Assembly: GCA_023429995.1 (NCBI GenBank)
Contig: JAEZCE010000017.1
Span: forward strand, 89,265-153,264
Reading direction: 5' to 3'
From: Bacillota bacterium
GTDB taxonomy: Bacteria > Bacillota > UBA4882 > UBA8346
DNA: 64,000 nucleotides
Made by a program: the position numbers and the translations under genes. Below, in pieces: positions 24,144 through 33,279 of the stretch. The notes under the pieces are model-generated. The model was not told the DNA's origin. It saw only the letters and a list, made by a program, of their open reading frames with translations, and did no database searches. The number at the start of each line of letters is the position of its first letter. Position 1 is the first letter of the stretch.

Positions 24144-25331
24144 ATGCATTATTTACGAGGCGAAAATATGGGAGATGTCCGGAAAAACAACCGGACCCGT
24201 TTTTTAGAAATCATGTTTAAATACGGACCCATTTCACGATCTGAAATCAGTGAAATCTCGGGATTGACTCCTCCGACGGTTTCGGCGCTGGCTAACGAGC
24301 TCCTGAGCGAAAATATCGTTGAAGAATTCGGTATAGATACCGGTAAACAGGCTGTGGGACGTAAAAGAATCCAAATGCGTTTGGTGAACAACGGACGATT
24401 GGTTATTGGAGTTGAAATCGGTGTTAAACAGCTATTAGTGGGTCTAGTGAATTTAAATGGCGAGATACTCGTTAGGCGGGCGGCGATGATCGGTTTAAAA
24501 AACCCGGATACAGTAATTCATCAGACCATAGACTTGATCCAAAGTATCCTTAAAGATTGTCAGGTCGAGAAAGTTATTGGGATCGGCGTCGGAGCCACCG
24601 GACTTGTAGATAATCAGGCCGGCGTGATTCGAAATTCTCCCAATTTGGAATGGAGAAATATCCCGTTGCAAGAGTTGTTGAAAAATGAATTCTCAATTCC
24701 GGTTGTGGTTGATAATAATGTTCGCTTAATGGCTTTAGGGGAAAATACTTTTTTGAATAACTGGAGCGAGGTATCCCGGCTCATCCTGGTTCATGTTGGT
24801 TATGGTATCGGGTGTGGGATTATTTTGAACGGACAATTATACTATGGTAATTCATTCAGCGCGGGAGAACTTGGTCACACGGTAATTTTCCCCAATGGTC
24901 CTTTGTGTAGCTGCGGAAAGCACGGTTGCTTGGAAACATTGGCTTCCGGACGCGCAATTACTTCTGCGTATCTGCGAGAAAAGTCTCTGGATAATTTAGG
25001 ATACAGTCGAATATTGGAAGAATTATTAAAAGATGCCGCCAAAAACGAAAAAAGCGCTGTGGACATTTTGACGCAGGCCAGTACTTATATGGGATATGGC
25101 ATCATCAATTTGATCAGCTTGTTTGCGCCCGATTCAATCATTTTGCATGGCTCCATCTTTCATTCTGCGGTTTATACGGAACCGATTTTGAATTTGATTC
25201 AAGCAAACAATTATGGAAACAACGAACGAGTTGCCATCAAACAAAGCTATGTTGACGATGAATTGGTTATCTTAGGAGCGGGAGCGTTGGCGTTGCAAAA
25301 TTTTTTAATTTGTAAAGATGCTATCGGATAA
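24144..25331 (+). CDS. ROK-family transcriptional regulator 1 (NagC/XylR type)
   Basis: A 395-residue regulator. The N-terminal winged helix-turn-helix (RTRFLEIMFKYGPISRSEI then LTPPTVSALANELL) spans about residues 15-70. The ROK sugar-kinase-like domain follows, with GVEIGVKQ, the zinc-binding cluster PLCSCGKHGCLE near residue 250, and a C-terminal IILHGSI stretch. AAGAGGTTGATAGA precedes the ATG at 24144; ATG 24168 is an alternative. It sits between the sulfatase and its binding-protein gene, so it very likely controls this sulfated-sugar operon. Ligand unknown. Confidence 0.9.
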   Translation: MHYLRGENMGDVRKNNRTRFLEIMFKYGPISRSEISEISGLTPPTVSALANELLSENIVEEFGIDTGKQAVGRKRIQMRLVNNGRLVIGVEIGVKQLLVGLVNLNGEILVRRAAMIGLKNPDTVIHQTIDLIQSILKDCQVEKVIGIGVGATGLVDNQAGVIRNSPNLEWRNIPLQELLKNEFSIPVVVDNNVRLMALGENTFLNNWSEVSRLILVHVGYGIGCGIILNGQLYYGNSFSAGELGHTVIFPNGPLCSCGKHGCLETLASGRAITSAYLREKSLDNLGYSRILEELLKDAAKNEKSAVDILTQASTYMGYGIINLISLFAPDSIILHGSIFHSAVYTEPILNLIQANNYGNNERVAIKQSYVDDELVILGAGALALQNFLICKDAIG

Positions 25332-25368
25332 CGGATGAGATTTTAATGGGAATCAATAGCCAATATTA

Positions 25369-25378
25369 TTTAATTAAT
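25369..25378. promoter_or_regulatory. Candidate ROK operator before the binding-protein gene
   Basis: TTTAATTAAT inside ATTATTTAATTAATATAAAT shares the TTAATTAA core with the sites at 22262, 24087, 31836 and 33160. It is about 140 bp before the binding-protein start. No clear -35/-10 pair. Confidence 0.4.
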
Positions 25379-25516
25379 ATAAATAATTATTTGGTTTAGA
25401 AGATCTTACTTTGGAAAGGCAATTGACCTTAAAGGGGGGATGCTAAGTTCAAAAGCGTTTAGAGTTGGAGTTTTTCGAATCAGGAGAATCCAAAAAATTG
25501 CAAGGGAGTATGCGAG

Positions 25517-26773
25517 ATGAAAAAAAGTATTTTTACAATTTGCCTGATTTTCAGCATCATTTTTGCCTCAGTTGGACTAGCTGCAGAAAAGAAAATTACA
25601 TTGCGATTTGCTAATTGGGGTTCTACTGAAAAAGCCACCAGTGACATATTTAAAAGAATGATATCGGATTTTGAGGCCAAAAATCCAAATATTCAAATTG
25701 ATTCGGTATCTTTTCCCTACGGTGATATTAAGCAACAAGTATTGGTTATGTCGGCTGCAGGGGATGTGCTTGATGTGGTTCAGGCGGAAAGGGCAATGGT
25801 CGATTCCTATATCGGATCGGGCTATGTAAGCGAAGTAGAACATTACTTCGGCAAAAATTATCTGAATGACTTTTATCCCAATATTTTGGGAGATTTGAAA
25901 AACGGCGGGAAACTTTACGGTATTCCTTGGATCGCCAGCCCCTGGATTTTAATTTATAATAAAGACTTGTTTGCCAAGGCTGGTTTAAATCCTAATAGCC
26001 CTCCCCAAAATATAACCCAGTTAATGGATGCCGCCGCTAAACTTTCAGAATTAAAGGACAAAGACGGTAATTCAGTTTATGGATTGGGAGAAACCACCGG
26101 TAATGTTCCGATTAGCGGCGCCTCCATATATCGGATTATGCTGTCTTTTGGCGGTGGAATCTGGAGTAAGAAGGGGAAAGTTGTCGTCAATACGAAAGAA
26201 AATGTTGAAGCGTTTAAATATTTAAAAACTCTTTATGAAAAGAAATACAATCCGGAAACGGCTAAATTAAAAGATTTACGTAATCTCATGGCCATAGGAC
26301 GCCTCGGAATGTATTATGATCAAACATGGGGTATCGGCGGCGTTTTTGGAATTAATCCGGCAATGAAATCCCAAATTGGAATGGCTCCTATCCCGGCCAC
26401 TGGTGTAACAAACGGTCTCAGTAATTTAAGCGCCCATGTTTTATGTATCATGAAAGATTCCAAACACAAAAAAGAGGCGGCCAAGTTCATCGAATTTATT
26501 ACATCCAAGGATACATTGGTGAATCTTTATAAACAGACACCGTTTTTTGCTCCCCGGGTGTCCGTTGATAACCTTCCTGAGTTTCATGACGCAATGTTAA
26601 AGGGTGCTAAAGACGGTGTAAAACAGATTGTTCCGCTTGCTAAACAAAATCCCAATTATGAAAATGCTTATTTGGAACTGGTCAATGCGGCGCAACGCGT
26701 GACTCTTGCTCATGAAGCCCCGGAGACGGTGGTCAAGAATTTAGAAGCTAAACTACAAACCATTTTGAAATAA
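25517..26773 (+). CDS. Sugar ABC transporter solute-binding protein (family 1)
   Basis: A 418-residue secreted binding protein with signal peptide MKKSIFTICLIFSIIFASVG, cleaved near LAAEKK, with no lipobox cysteine. Family-1 features include TLRFANWGSTEKA at the mature N-terminus and YNKDLFAKAGL. ATG 25517 follows AAGGGAG. It feeds the two permeases downstream, past a GC hairpin. Together with the sulfatase and the aldolase/isomerase pair it suggests uptake of a sulfated or deoxy sugar. Confidence 0.88.
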   Translation: MKKSIFTICLIFSIIFASVGLAAEKKITLRFANWGSTEKATSDIFKRMISDFEAKNPNIQIDSVSFPYGDIKQQVLVMSAAGDVLDVVQAERAMVDSYIGSGYVSEVEHYFGKNYLNDFYPNILGDLKNGGKLYGIPWIASPWILIYNKDLFAKAGLNPNSPPQNITQLMDAAAKLSELKDKDGNSVYGLGETTGNVPISGASIYRIMLSFGGGIWSKKGKVVVNTKENVEAFKYLKTLYEKKYNPETAKLKDLRNLMAIGRLGMYYDQTWGIGGVFGINPAMKSQIGMAPIPATGVTNGLSNLSAHVLCIMKDSKHKKEAAKFIEFITSKDTLVNLYKQTPFFAPRVSVDNLPEFHDAMLKGAKDGVKQIVPLAKQNPNYENAYLELVNAAQRVTLAHEAPETVVKNLEAKLQTILK

Positions 26774-26790
26774 AGAAATTTCGTTTTCGC

Positions 26791-26818
26791 CATCGGGGGG
26801 AGCGTATTCCCCTCGATG
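26791..26818 (+). terminator. Stem-loop between binding protein and permeases (ROK operon 1)
   Basis: CATCGGGGGGA (26791-26801) pairs with TCCCCTCGATG (26808-26818), including one G-T pair, around a 6-nt loop. No T-run; more a stabiliser or partial block than a full terminator. Confidence 0.55.
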
Positions 26819-26841
26819 AATGAAAAAGGAAGGTAGAAAAA

Positions 26842-27744
26842 ATGCAGACGGGGATATTTTCCAGACGTAGCTTTAAAGATAAAACTTTTATCATTTTAAC
26901 GTTATTGCCTACCGTGGTCGTGGTGATGTTAAGCTGTTTTATTCCGGTCATCCAATCGGTTTACATGAGTTTTTTTAGATACATATTATCCAGTGCGGGC
27001 CAATATTTTTGGAATAATTTTCAAAATTATCGTGAGATTTTTAGCGAAGGGGAATTATGGCCTGCTGTTGCAGTGACTCTTGAATATGTTTTTATCGTGG
27101 TAATCCTCCAGCTGGTCCTGGGGATGCTGTTAGCCTTAATTTTAAATCGGGATATTTTTGGAAGAAAAATTATGCGCAGTTTGATTTTGATTCCCTGGAT
27201 ATATCCCACGGTTATTACGGCATTATTATGGAGCTGGCTTTTTCATTCGCAATATGGAGTCCTGAATTATATTATGGTTTCATTTCATATTCTTGAAAAA
27301 CCTGTCTCTTGGCTCGGAAGTGTTGATTTAGCCCTTCCAAGTATCATAGTAACCTCTATTTGGAAACAGTTGCCGTTGATGATTATTATGTTACTGGCCG
27401 GATTGCAATCGATTCCAATTGAAATGTATGAAGCGGCTGTGATTGACGGCGCCAAAAAATTTCAGGTATTTCGTCATATCACAATACCGTTTTTGCGGAA
27501 CGTGATTCGAACAACAGTATTAATGTCTATTATCATGAATTTCAAACAATTTCCTTTGTTTTGGATTATGACGGGCGGAGGGCCGGTTAATGCCACCAGT
27601 ACTTTGGCAATTTACAGTTACCGTAACGCATTTGTCAATTTAAACTTTGGCAAAGGAGCGGCTGTCGCAGCCATCTGGCTTTTGATATTATTGTTAACCT
27701 ATTTTATTTTCGATAAGGTTTTCAAAGTGAATGAGATTGAATGA
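26842..27744 (+). CDS. Sugar ABC transporter permease, MalF/UgpA type
   Basis: A 300-residue inner-membrane permease with six hydrophobic segments (first: IILTLLPTVVVVMLSCF near residue 18). The docking loop is EAAVIDGAKKFQVF then ITIPF. AAAGGAAGG precedes the ATG. Its stop overlaps the ORF start of the next permease gene in an ATGA arrangement, so the two are coupled. Confidence 0.88.
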   Translation: MQTGIFSRRSFKDKTFIILTLLPTVVVVMLSCFIPVIQSVYMSFFRYILSSAGQYFWNNFQNYREIFSEGELWPAVAVTLEYVFIVVILQLVLGMLLALILNRDIFGRKIMRSLILIPWIYPTVITALLWSWLFHSQYGVLNYIMVSFHILEKPVSWLGSVDLALPSIIVTSIWKQLPLMIIMLLAGLQSIPIEMYEAAVIDGAKKFQVFRHITIPFLRNVIRTTVLMSIIMNFKQFPLFWIMTGGGPVNATSTLAIYSYRNAFVNLNFGKGAAVAAIWLLILLLTYFIFDKVFKVNEIE

Positions 27745-27758
27745 GGGGTCGGAAACTA

Positions 27759-28586
27759 ATGAATAAGCGAGTGGGCATTGGCGCATATCTAATTTTATTT
27801 GTACTTATGGTATTGCTGTTGTTTCCGGTGTATTGGATGTTTGTTACTTCACTCAAAACCAATCTGGTGATCTATCGATATCCTCCCGAGTGGTTTCCCC
27901 AGGCGCCAACTTTAGACAGTTATTTCAATCTGTTTAAGGGCGGGGATTTTATCGGATATTACATGAATAATTTTGTCGTTTCCATTTTAACCACCGTATT
28001 AACCATCATCCTGGCGCTTTTTGCAGGTTATACCCTATCCCGGTTCCGTTTTAAGGGCAACAAACTTTTAATGCTTTCTCTTTTGTCAACCCAGATGTTT
28101 CCGGTGGTAGGGATTTTAATCGCTCTTTATGCCTTGTTTAAGTCGTTTCATCTGTTAAATACCCGGCTGGGTTTGATTGTGGCACTGACGGCCATGTCTT
28201 TGCCATTTTGCATTTGGTTGATCAAGGGATTTTTAGATGATATTCCATTATCTTTGGAAGAGGCGGCTTCAATCGACGGTTGCGGCCAGGTCGGCACATT
28301 GCTTCGCATCGTGCTGCCTTTATGTAAGCCGGGGATTTTGGCAATCGGGATTTATACTTTCTTGCAGGCCTGGGATGATTTTGTAATTTGTTTGACTTTA
28401 ATCACGAAAGACAGTCTACGGACGTTATCAACCGGAATTTCTTTGAAGTATTTGGGTGAATTATCCTATGACTGGGCAACGGTGATGACGATTTCAGTTA
28501 TCGCTACGGTTCCCTTATTGTTATTGTTCGTATTCTTCCAACGTTACATGATTCAAGGCCTGACGGCAGGCGGAGTTAAAGGTTGA
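27759..28586 (+). CDS. Sugar ABC transporter permease, MalG/UgpE type
   Basis: About 275 residues from ATG 27759, nine bases after GAGGGG; an ATG at 27741 overlapping the upstream stop is the alternative. The docking loop EAASIDGCGQVGTLL and the C-terminus RYMIQGLTAGGVKG are typical. It completes the importer. It is directly followed by galM debris, suggesting a mutarotase gene once closed this part of the operon. Confidence 0.87.
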   Translation: MNKRVGIGAYLILFVLMVLLLFPVYWMFVTSLKTNLVIYRYPPEWFPQAPTLDSYFNLFKGGDFIGYYMNNFVVSILTTVLTIILALFAGYTLSRFRFKGNKLLMLSLLSTQMFPVVGILIALYALFKSFHLLNTRLGLIVALTAMSLPFCIWLIKGFLDDIPLSLEEAASIDGCGQVGTLLRIVLPLCKPGILAIGIYTFLQAWDDFVICLTLITKDSLRTLSTGISLKYLGELSYDWATVMTISVIATVPLLLLFVFFQRYMIQGLTAGGVKG

Positions 28587-28589
28587 ATT

Positions 28590-29160
28590 GGCATTGAATT
28601 GGTCGTTTCCATTATTGTCACGGACCGTAAGGGCCGGATGGGTGATATTGCGCTGGGCTACGATAATATTGATCGATATCTTACTGAAAATCCCAATTAC
28701 CGAGCCACTGTGGGGCGGATCAATGTTGATCATTTACCCCCAGAGACAACTTGTTTATTCCGACAGGTGAAATTTCGCCGGTTCAGGGAACTCCGTTCGA
28801 TTTTCGCCAAGGTATGGAAATCGGCGAAAAAATTAAGGAAGGTAATCCTAAGTTAAAAATCAATGCTATCCTTTCCGGGTATGACACGAATTTTATACTG
28901 AATAAAAAGGGGAATGAACTAAGTTTAGCCGCCCGCTTAGAGGATGCTCGAACGGGCCGGGTGGTGGCAATCTATACTACCGAACCGGCAATTCAATTCA
29001 TTCCGGCAATAACCTAGATGGTAAAGGCGGTAAACCTTATGACATTGCGGATGTGTTTGTTTGGAACCGCAGCATTTCCCGGATTCACCCCATCATCCCG
29101 ATCTTTCGACAACAGTTTTGAACCCGGGCAGTGGTTCCAATCCACATCAATCTAAAAATT
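28590..29160 (+). pseudogene. galM: Degraded aldose 1-epimerase (galM)
   Basis: Three pieces of galactose mutarotase survive in order but in different frames. At 28602 VVSIIVTDRKGRMGDIALGY and YLTENPNYRATVGR match the N-terminal third, without the first 25-30 residues. From 28745, in another frame, NLFIPTGEISPVQGTPFDFR and GYDTNFILN match the C-terminal half. From 29016 NLDGKGGKPYD follows with later stops. The central part, with the catalytic histidines, is missing. A mutarotase was therefore once part of this sugar operon and is now dead. Confidence 0.85.
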
Positions 29161-29258
29161 TTCGGCCCGTTAAACGGTATGCCGGATGGAGTACGACTGG
29201 ATAAGTGATTTTTGAATGGATATTTAACTAGATAGTCTAATGAGGAGCTGAAATTTCG

Positions 29259-30116
29259 ATGGCTTTAGTGACAAGCAAAGAGATGATATTGGATGCCCAG
29301 GCCCATGGTTATGCTGTACCCGCTATCAATACCCAGGGGGGAAATTATGATATTATCCGGGCGATCTGTTTTGCAGCGGCAGAAATGCGTTCCCCGGTGA
29401 TGTTGGCCCATTACACATCCACCGGAAAATATTCCGGAGATGAATGGTTCGTTGAAGTCAGCCGCTATCTTGCAAAACAAGTTCCGGTTCCGGTGGCGAT
29501 TCACCTGGATCACGGCGATAGTTTTGAAACTTGTATCAAAGCGGTCAAACTTGGTTTCACCTCGATTATGCTGGATTGTTCCACCGAACCACTGGAGGAT
29601 AATATCCGCCATACCAATGAGATCATTAAAGTATGCCATGCCGTTGGAATTCCGGTTGAAGCCGAAGTCGGCGAGTTGGTTAGACTCGATGCGGCCGGCG
29701 CTGCGGCGGAAAATAAAAATATCGCCAAAGCGGAAGATGTGCAAAAATTTGTAGAGGGCTGCCGGCCGGATATGTTGGCTATCGGCATTGGAAACGCGCA
29801 TGGCTTTTATCAAGGCGAACCTCAAATCCGCTTGGATATTTTAGAAAAAGTGCGGGAGATAACCCGGATACCCTTGGTGCTTCATGGGTGTACCGGCATG
29901 CCGGATGCAACTGTCAAAGAAGCAATCCGCCTCGGGGTAGCCAAAATTAATTTTGGGACTTTGGTACGCCACAAATATGTGGAGTTTTTGAAACAAGCCA
30001 TTGATACCATGGATCATCAGGGACATTCCTGGAAAATTTCTCAGTTTGCCGAAGAGAAACTCCAAGGCACTATTGGGGAAATTGTTGAATTATCGGGCTC
30101 TGTCAATAAATACTAA
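29259..30116 (+). CDS. Class II fructose-bisphosphate aldolase family protein
   Basis: A 285-residue zinc aldolase of the FbaA/GatY/KbaY family. HLDHG gives catalytic Asp84 and Zn ligand His85; further ligands are Glu136 (EAEVGEL), His181 (GNAHG) and His209 (LHGCTGMPD). The enzyme cleaves a ketose-1-phosphate or related sugar phosphate to DHAP plus an aldehyde. GAGGAG precedes ATG 29259. Linked to an isomerase downstream and a sulfatase upstream, it probably acts on a specialised sugar rather than in central glycolysis. Which substrate is used cannot be read from sequence. Confidence 0.88.
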   Translation: MALVTSKEMILDAQAHGYAVPAINTQGGNYDIIRAICFAAAEMRSPVMLAHYTSTGKYSGDEWFVEVSRYLAKQVPVPVAIHLDHGDSFETCIKAVKLGFTSIMLDCSTEPLEDNIRHTNEIIKVCHAVGIPVEAEVGELVRLDAAGAAAENKNIAKAEDVQKFVEGCRPDMLAIGIGNAHGFYQGEPQIRLDILEKVREITRIPLVLHGCTGMPDATVKEAIRLGVAKINFGTLVRHKYVEFLKQAIDTMDHQGHSWKISQFAEEKLQGTIGEIVELSGSVNKY

Positions 30117-30160
30117 CACTTGGACGCGCATGCGCGCGTAGTATAAGGAGTTAAAACCAC

Positions 30161-31507
30161 ATGGAACTGGAAAGATTAAACGTAGGAATTATAACAACCG
30201 TGTCCGGGAGATGGCCGCAGGAATTGCCCACGGCCAGACATGAAGAATATTCGGCCTGGCTAACCAGGAGCTATCCGGATATCCATGTAATAAAGGCCCC
30301 TAAGATTGCAGCCAATAAAACCGATGTGGCCACGATTACTGAATATTTCAAAAAAGAAGCCGTGGATTTGGTGGTGCAGGTCATCGGGGCTTTTACAGGC
30401 GATGATGTTGCTACATACTTAGGTGAAGAATTGAAAGCCCCTGTCGTAATTTGGGCGCCCCACGAACCTCCTTTCGACGGCGGCCGCTTGATGGCTAATG
30501 CTTTGGTTGGGGCAACCATGAACACGGCCGCCATGTATCGGCTGGGGTTAAAATACCATTTTGTCTACGGGGATTATACGGAAAACCGGATTCAAGCGGA
30601 AGTCTCCAGGCTTATTAAAGTATATGGCGCTTTAAAAAAGCTAAAAAGGACCTATCTCGGTTTGCTGGGATACCGGGTGACGGCTTTTTACAGTTCAACC
30701 TTTGATGAAACCTTAATCCGCCAAAAATTCGGAATTAAAATGGAAGAATTTGATTTAAAAGTAATTTTAGATAAGGCCGAAAAAATGGATGCGGCAAAGG
30801 TTGAAGAGGATATTGCGAAAGTCAGATCCTTTGGTCAAGTTCAAGGCATCCCCGACGAATATCTCCAAAATCACAGCCGTTTGACTCTGGCTGTGAAAGA
30901 ACTCATTGCGGAACAAGGGTTTAACGCTTTGTGTATCAAGTGCTGGCCTGAATTGGGCAATTTACACTATACGCCATGCGGGATGATTTCCCGCCTTGCC
31001 GATGAGGATTTTCCCATTGGCTGTGAGAGCGATGTGGATGCAACCATAACCATGCTGATCCAGAAATATTTATCGGGAGAAACGCCGTTCATGTCGGATT
31101 TGATTACTATCGACGAAACCGAAAATTCGGCGATGTTCTGGCATTGCGGCCAGGCTGCAACTAAGTTGAAAAATCCCGCTTGTGATTTGATCGTGAGCAA
31201 TCATCCTTTGGCAGGCCAGGGTGTTGCAATTTATGGGACATTAAAACCGGGAAAAGTTACGGTGGCCCGGATGTCCAAAATCGGTAACGAATTTAAATTA
31301 TTTTTGGTTAAGGGAGAAGCCATTCCGACCCAATATGTAACCAAGGGCGTAATGGTTAAGGTTATTTTGGAGAAACCGGTTTATCAGGTTATTCACCGGA
31401 TTGCCGAAGAAGGAGTTCCTCACCATTATAGCCTGGTGTGGGATGATGTTGTTGAAGAAATGAAGAAACTAGCCTCGGTGCTGGGAGTTGAAGTGATAGA
31501 AATTTAA
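30161..31507 (+). CDS. L-fucose/L-arabinose isomerase-like protein
   Basis: A 448-residue member of the fucose-isomerase-like superfamily, shorter than classical FucI (about 590). An N-terminal Rossmann-like half (VVQVIGAFTGDDVATYL, PVVIWAPHEPPFDGG) is followed by the C-terminal catalytic half with CIKCWPEL, CESDVDAT and FWHCGQAA, where Glu, Asp and His would bind Mn. Enzymes of this group interconvert aldoses and ketoses; sulfoquinovose isomerases of sulfoglycolytic pathways belong to related families. With the aldolase and sulfatase it suggests an aldose-to-ketose-to-C3 route. No sugar kinase is present in the operon. ATAAGGAG precedes the ATG. Confidence 0.75.
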   Translation: MELERLNVGIITTVSGRWPQELPTARHEEYSAWLTRSYPDIHVIKAPKIAANKTDVATITEYFKKEAVDLVVQVIGAFTGDDVATYLGEELKAPVVIWAPHEPPFDGGRLMANALVGATMNTAAMYRLGLKYHFVYGDYTENRIQAEVSRLIKVYGALKKLKRTYLGLLGYRVTAFYSSTFDETLIRQKFGIKMEEFDLKVILDKAEKMDAAKVEEDIAKVRSFGQVQGIPDEYLQNHSRLTLAVKELIAEQGFNALCIKCWPELGNLHYTPCGMISRLADEDFPIGCESDVDATITMLIQKYLSGETPFMSDLITIDETENSAMFWHCGQAATKLKNPACDLIVSNHPLAGQGVAIYGTLKPGKVTVARMSKIGNEFKLFLVKGEAIPTQYVTKGVMVKVILEKPVYQVIHRIAEEGVPHHYSLVWDDVVEEMKKLASVLGVEVIEI

Positions 31508-31585
31508 ATGATCAACTAAATTTCAATCCGATGAATAATTTTTCGTCGGAAATGAGGATGGTTTAAAAAGTAGTTTTCAATGGAT

Positions 31586-31638
31586 AAAGACTACAATACA
31601 TGGAATCATTGAATAATGCCTATGTATTGTAGTCTTTT
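31586..31638 (+). terminator. Terminator of ROK operon 1
   Basis: AAAGACTACAATACAT (31586-31601) pairs exactly over 16 bp with ATGTATTGTAGTCTTT (31622-31637) around a 20-nt loop, followed by TT. It ends the sulfatase-aldolase-isomerase operon. Confidence 0.85.
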
Positions 31639-31835
31639 GATCAATTATCTTTTGGAATGGCCTCTTTTCATGAAAATTCTCCCAGTAAATTTGAAAAATT
31701 TATTGTTGTTCAGAGCTTATTTATAGAGGAAGATTCGAACATTTTAGTCAAAATAGATATCCTGAGTTTCGGATGGTATAAAAATATTTTTTAGTTTTTG
31801 CAGGAATAAAAAGGTAAGGCTAGAATGAATATGTA

Positions 31836-31852
31836 TTAATTAAGTTGATTAA
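31836..31852. promoter_or_regulatory. Operator upstream of ROK regulator 2
   Basis: TTAATTAAGTTGATTAA is a near-perfect inverted repeat (one mismatch) and matches the centre of the 41-bp palindrome at 33160 (TTAATTAAGTTAATTAA), so both are likely sites of the same ROK protein. No confident -35/-10 nearby. Confidence 0.65.
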
Positions 31853-31921
31853 TCGTTTTGAAAAACAAATCATTTTAAATAGTGTTAAAATTAATCCTGC
31901 TTCTTGAAAGGCGCTTCAAAA

Positions 31922-33124
31922 ATGGCAATCAAAATGCCCAAGGGAAAAAATACAGCTCAATTACAACTGGAAAATCGCTCTACTATTTTGAAACTATTAT
32001 ATCAGAATGAGCATATTTGTAGGAAAGATCTGGCGGAGATGAGCGGTTTAACCGGAGCTGCCGTGACCAATTTGGTCAGAGACTTAATTGAAGTTGAATT
32101 AATAAAGGAAGATCGGGACTTTGAAAGTTCTCTTAATCGGAACTCCATACCTTTACAAATTAATTATCAACGTTTTTTAGGAATTGGAGTAAATTTACGA
32201 CGGGATCGTCTCTCGTATGCATTGTTCAATTTAAAGGGAAATTTGCTTGAAAAAAAGCAAACTCTTTTGAATTTAGAGGGACCGATTGATAATGTTTTAA
32301 TGAGTATTAAAGAATCGGTTGATTATTGTATTCACGCCTCTTTCGGAAAAGGGCGGGTTGTTGGTATTGGAATAACAACTCCAGGGCCGATTCATTTGGA
32401 GAAAGGAGAAATTTCTTTTCTCACCCATTATCCTGACTGGAAAGGCATTCCAATAAAAAAATACTTAGAACAACAATTCAGTCTGCCGGTAATCCTTGAT
32501 AATAATTCCAATGCTGCTGCTTTGGCAGAAAAATGGTTTGGTGAAGGCAAAGAATATCAGCATATGATTTCATTCTTGATTAGCAAGGGGATCGGATCGG
32601 GGATCATTCTTGATGGTAAAATTTATCACGGATCTTTTGGTTTCGCTGGTGAAGTAGGCCATATGAGTATTAATTATGATGGTCCGCTCTGTGACTGTGG
32701 TAATCATGGATGTTTGGAACTTTACTGCTCAACGGATGCTCTTATAAAGAAAGCTCAATCCGAGTATGGCATTCAAGTCAAAAATTGGGATGAGTTTAAG
32801 ACAAGGGTAAAAAACGGAGACCAAAAACTGGCTGGATTGGTTTGGAATAGCGCAAGGCAATTGGGTTATGGTATTGTAAATCTTGCGAATACCTATAATC
32901 CGGAATTAATCGTAATCAATGGGGATATGAATGATTTTGGTAATGATTGGCTTGAGGTTGTTAGACAAGCTGCCTCAGTACGATTACTTCCAGATGTAAT
33001 CTCCAGACTACAGATTAAATTTACTTCGTTTCAGGAAAATCCGGTATTGTTGGGTACCTTAGCCATGATTACTGAGTTTATTTTTGAGAAACCCGAATTG
33101 AGTTTTTTTATGGATAACCGATGA
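31922..33124 (+). CDS. ROK-family transcriptional regulator 2
   Basis: About 400 residues from ATG 31922 behind GAAAGG; a TTG at 31904 is upstream in frame. The DNA-binding domain (NRSTILKLLYQNEHICRKDL, LTGAAVTNLVRDLI) covers about residues 20-75. The ROK domain has GIGITTPGP, VILDNNSNAAALAEKW, the zinc cluster PLCDCGNHGCLE and IVINGDM. It lies upstream of the second ROK-linked importer and between two related palindromes, pointing to control of that operon and itself. Confidence 0.9.
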   Translation: MAIKMPKGKNTAQLQLENRSTILKLLYQNEHICRKDLAEMSGLTGAAVTNLVRDLIEVELIKEDRDFESSLNRNSIPLQINYQRFLGIGVNLRRDRLSYALFNLKGNLLEKKQTLLNLEGPIDNVLMSIKESVDYCIHASFGKGRVVGIGITTPGPIHLEKGEISFLTHYPDWKGIPIKKYLEQQFSLPVILDNNSNAAALAEKWFGEGKEYQHMISFLISKGIGSGIILDGKIYHGSFGFAGEVGHMSINYDGPLCDCGNHGCLELYCSTDALIKKAQSEYGIQVKNWDEFKTRVKNGDQKLAGLVWNSARQLGYGIVNLANTYNPELIVINGDMNDFGNDWLEVVRQAASVRLLPDVISRLQIKFTSFQENPVLLGTLAMITEFIFEKPELSFFMDNR

Positions 33125-33159
33125 CAATGCAAAGGGGTATAGCAGGAGAGAATATTTTT

Positions 33160-33200
33160 TTAATCAAGCAATTAATTAAGTTAATTAATTGCTTGATTAA
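33160..33200. promoter_or_regulatory. Perfect 41-bp palindrome before the binding-protein gene
   Basis: Two 20-bp arms (left starts TTAATCAAGCAATTAATTAA at 33160; right is its exact complement at 33181-33200) surround a single G. The centre TTAATTAAGTTAATTAA is the presumed ROK operator; the outer arms extend it into a cruciform or a stable RNA hairpin preceded by T7. It may serve as an operator and as a terminator for the regulator gene. Confidence 0.85.
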
Positions 33201-33279
33201 TAACAATTTTTTACGAAGGAGGTGAAAAAACGAGGTTCTTAAGTATCGAAAAGTTAAAAAAATTCGAGGGGGAGAATTA

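Noticed and set aside
30126..30137. CGCGCATGCGCG palindrome between aldolase and isomerase genes
   Set aside because: Single short GC palindrome 23 bp before a ribosome binding site; too little to call an operator or terminator.
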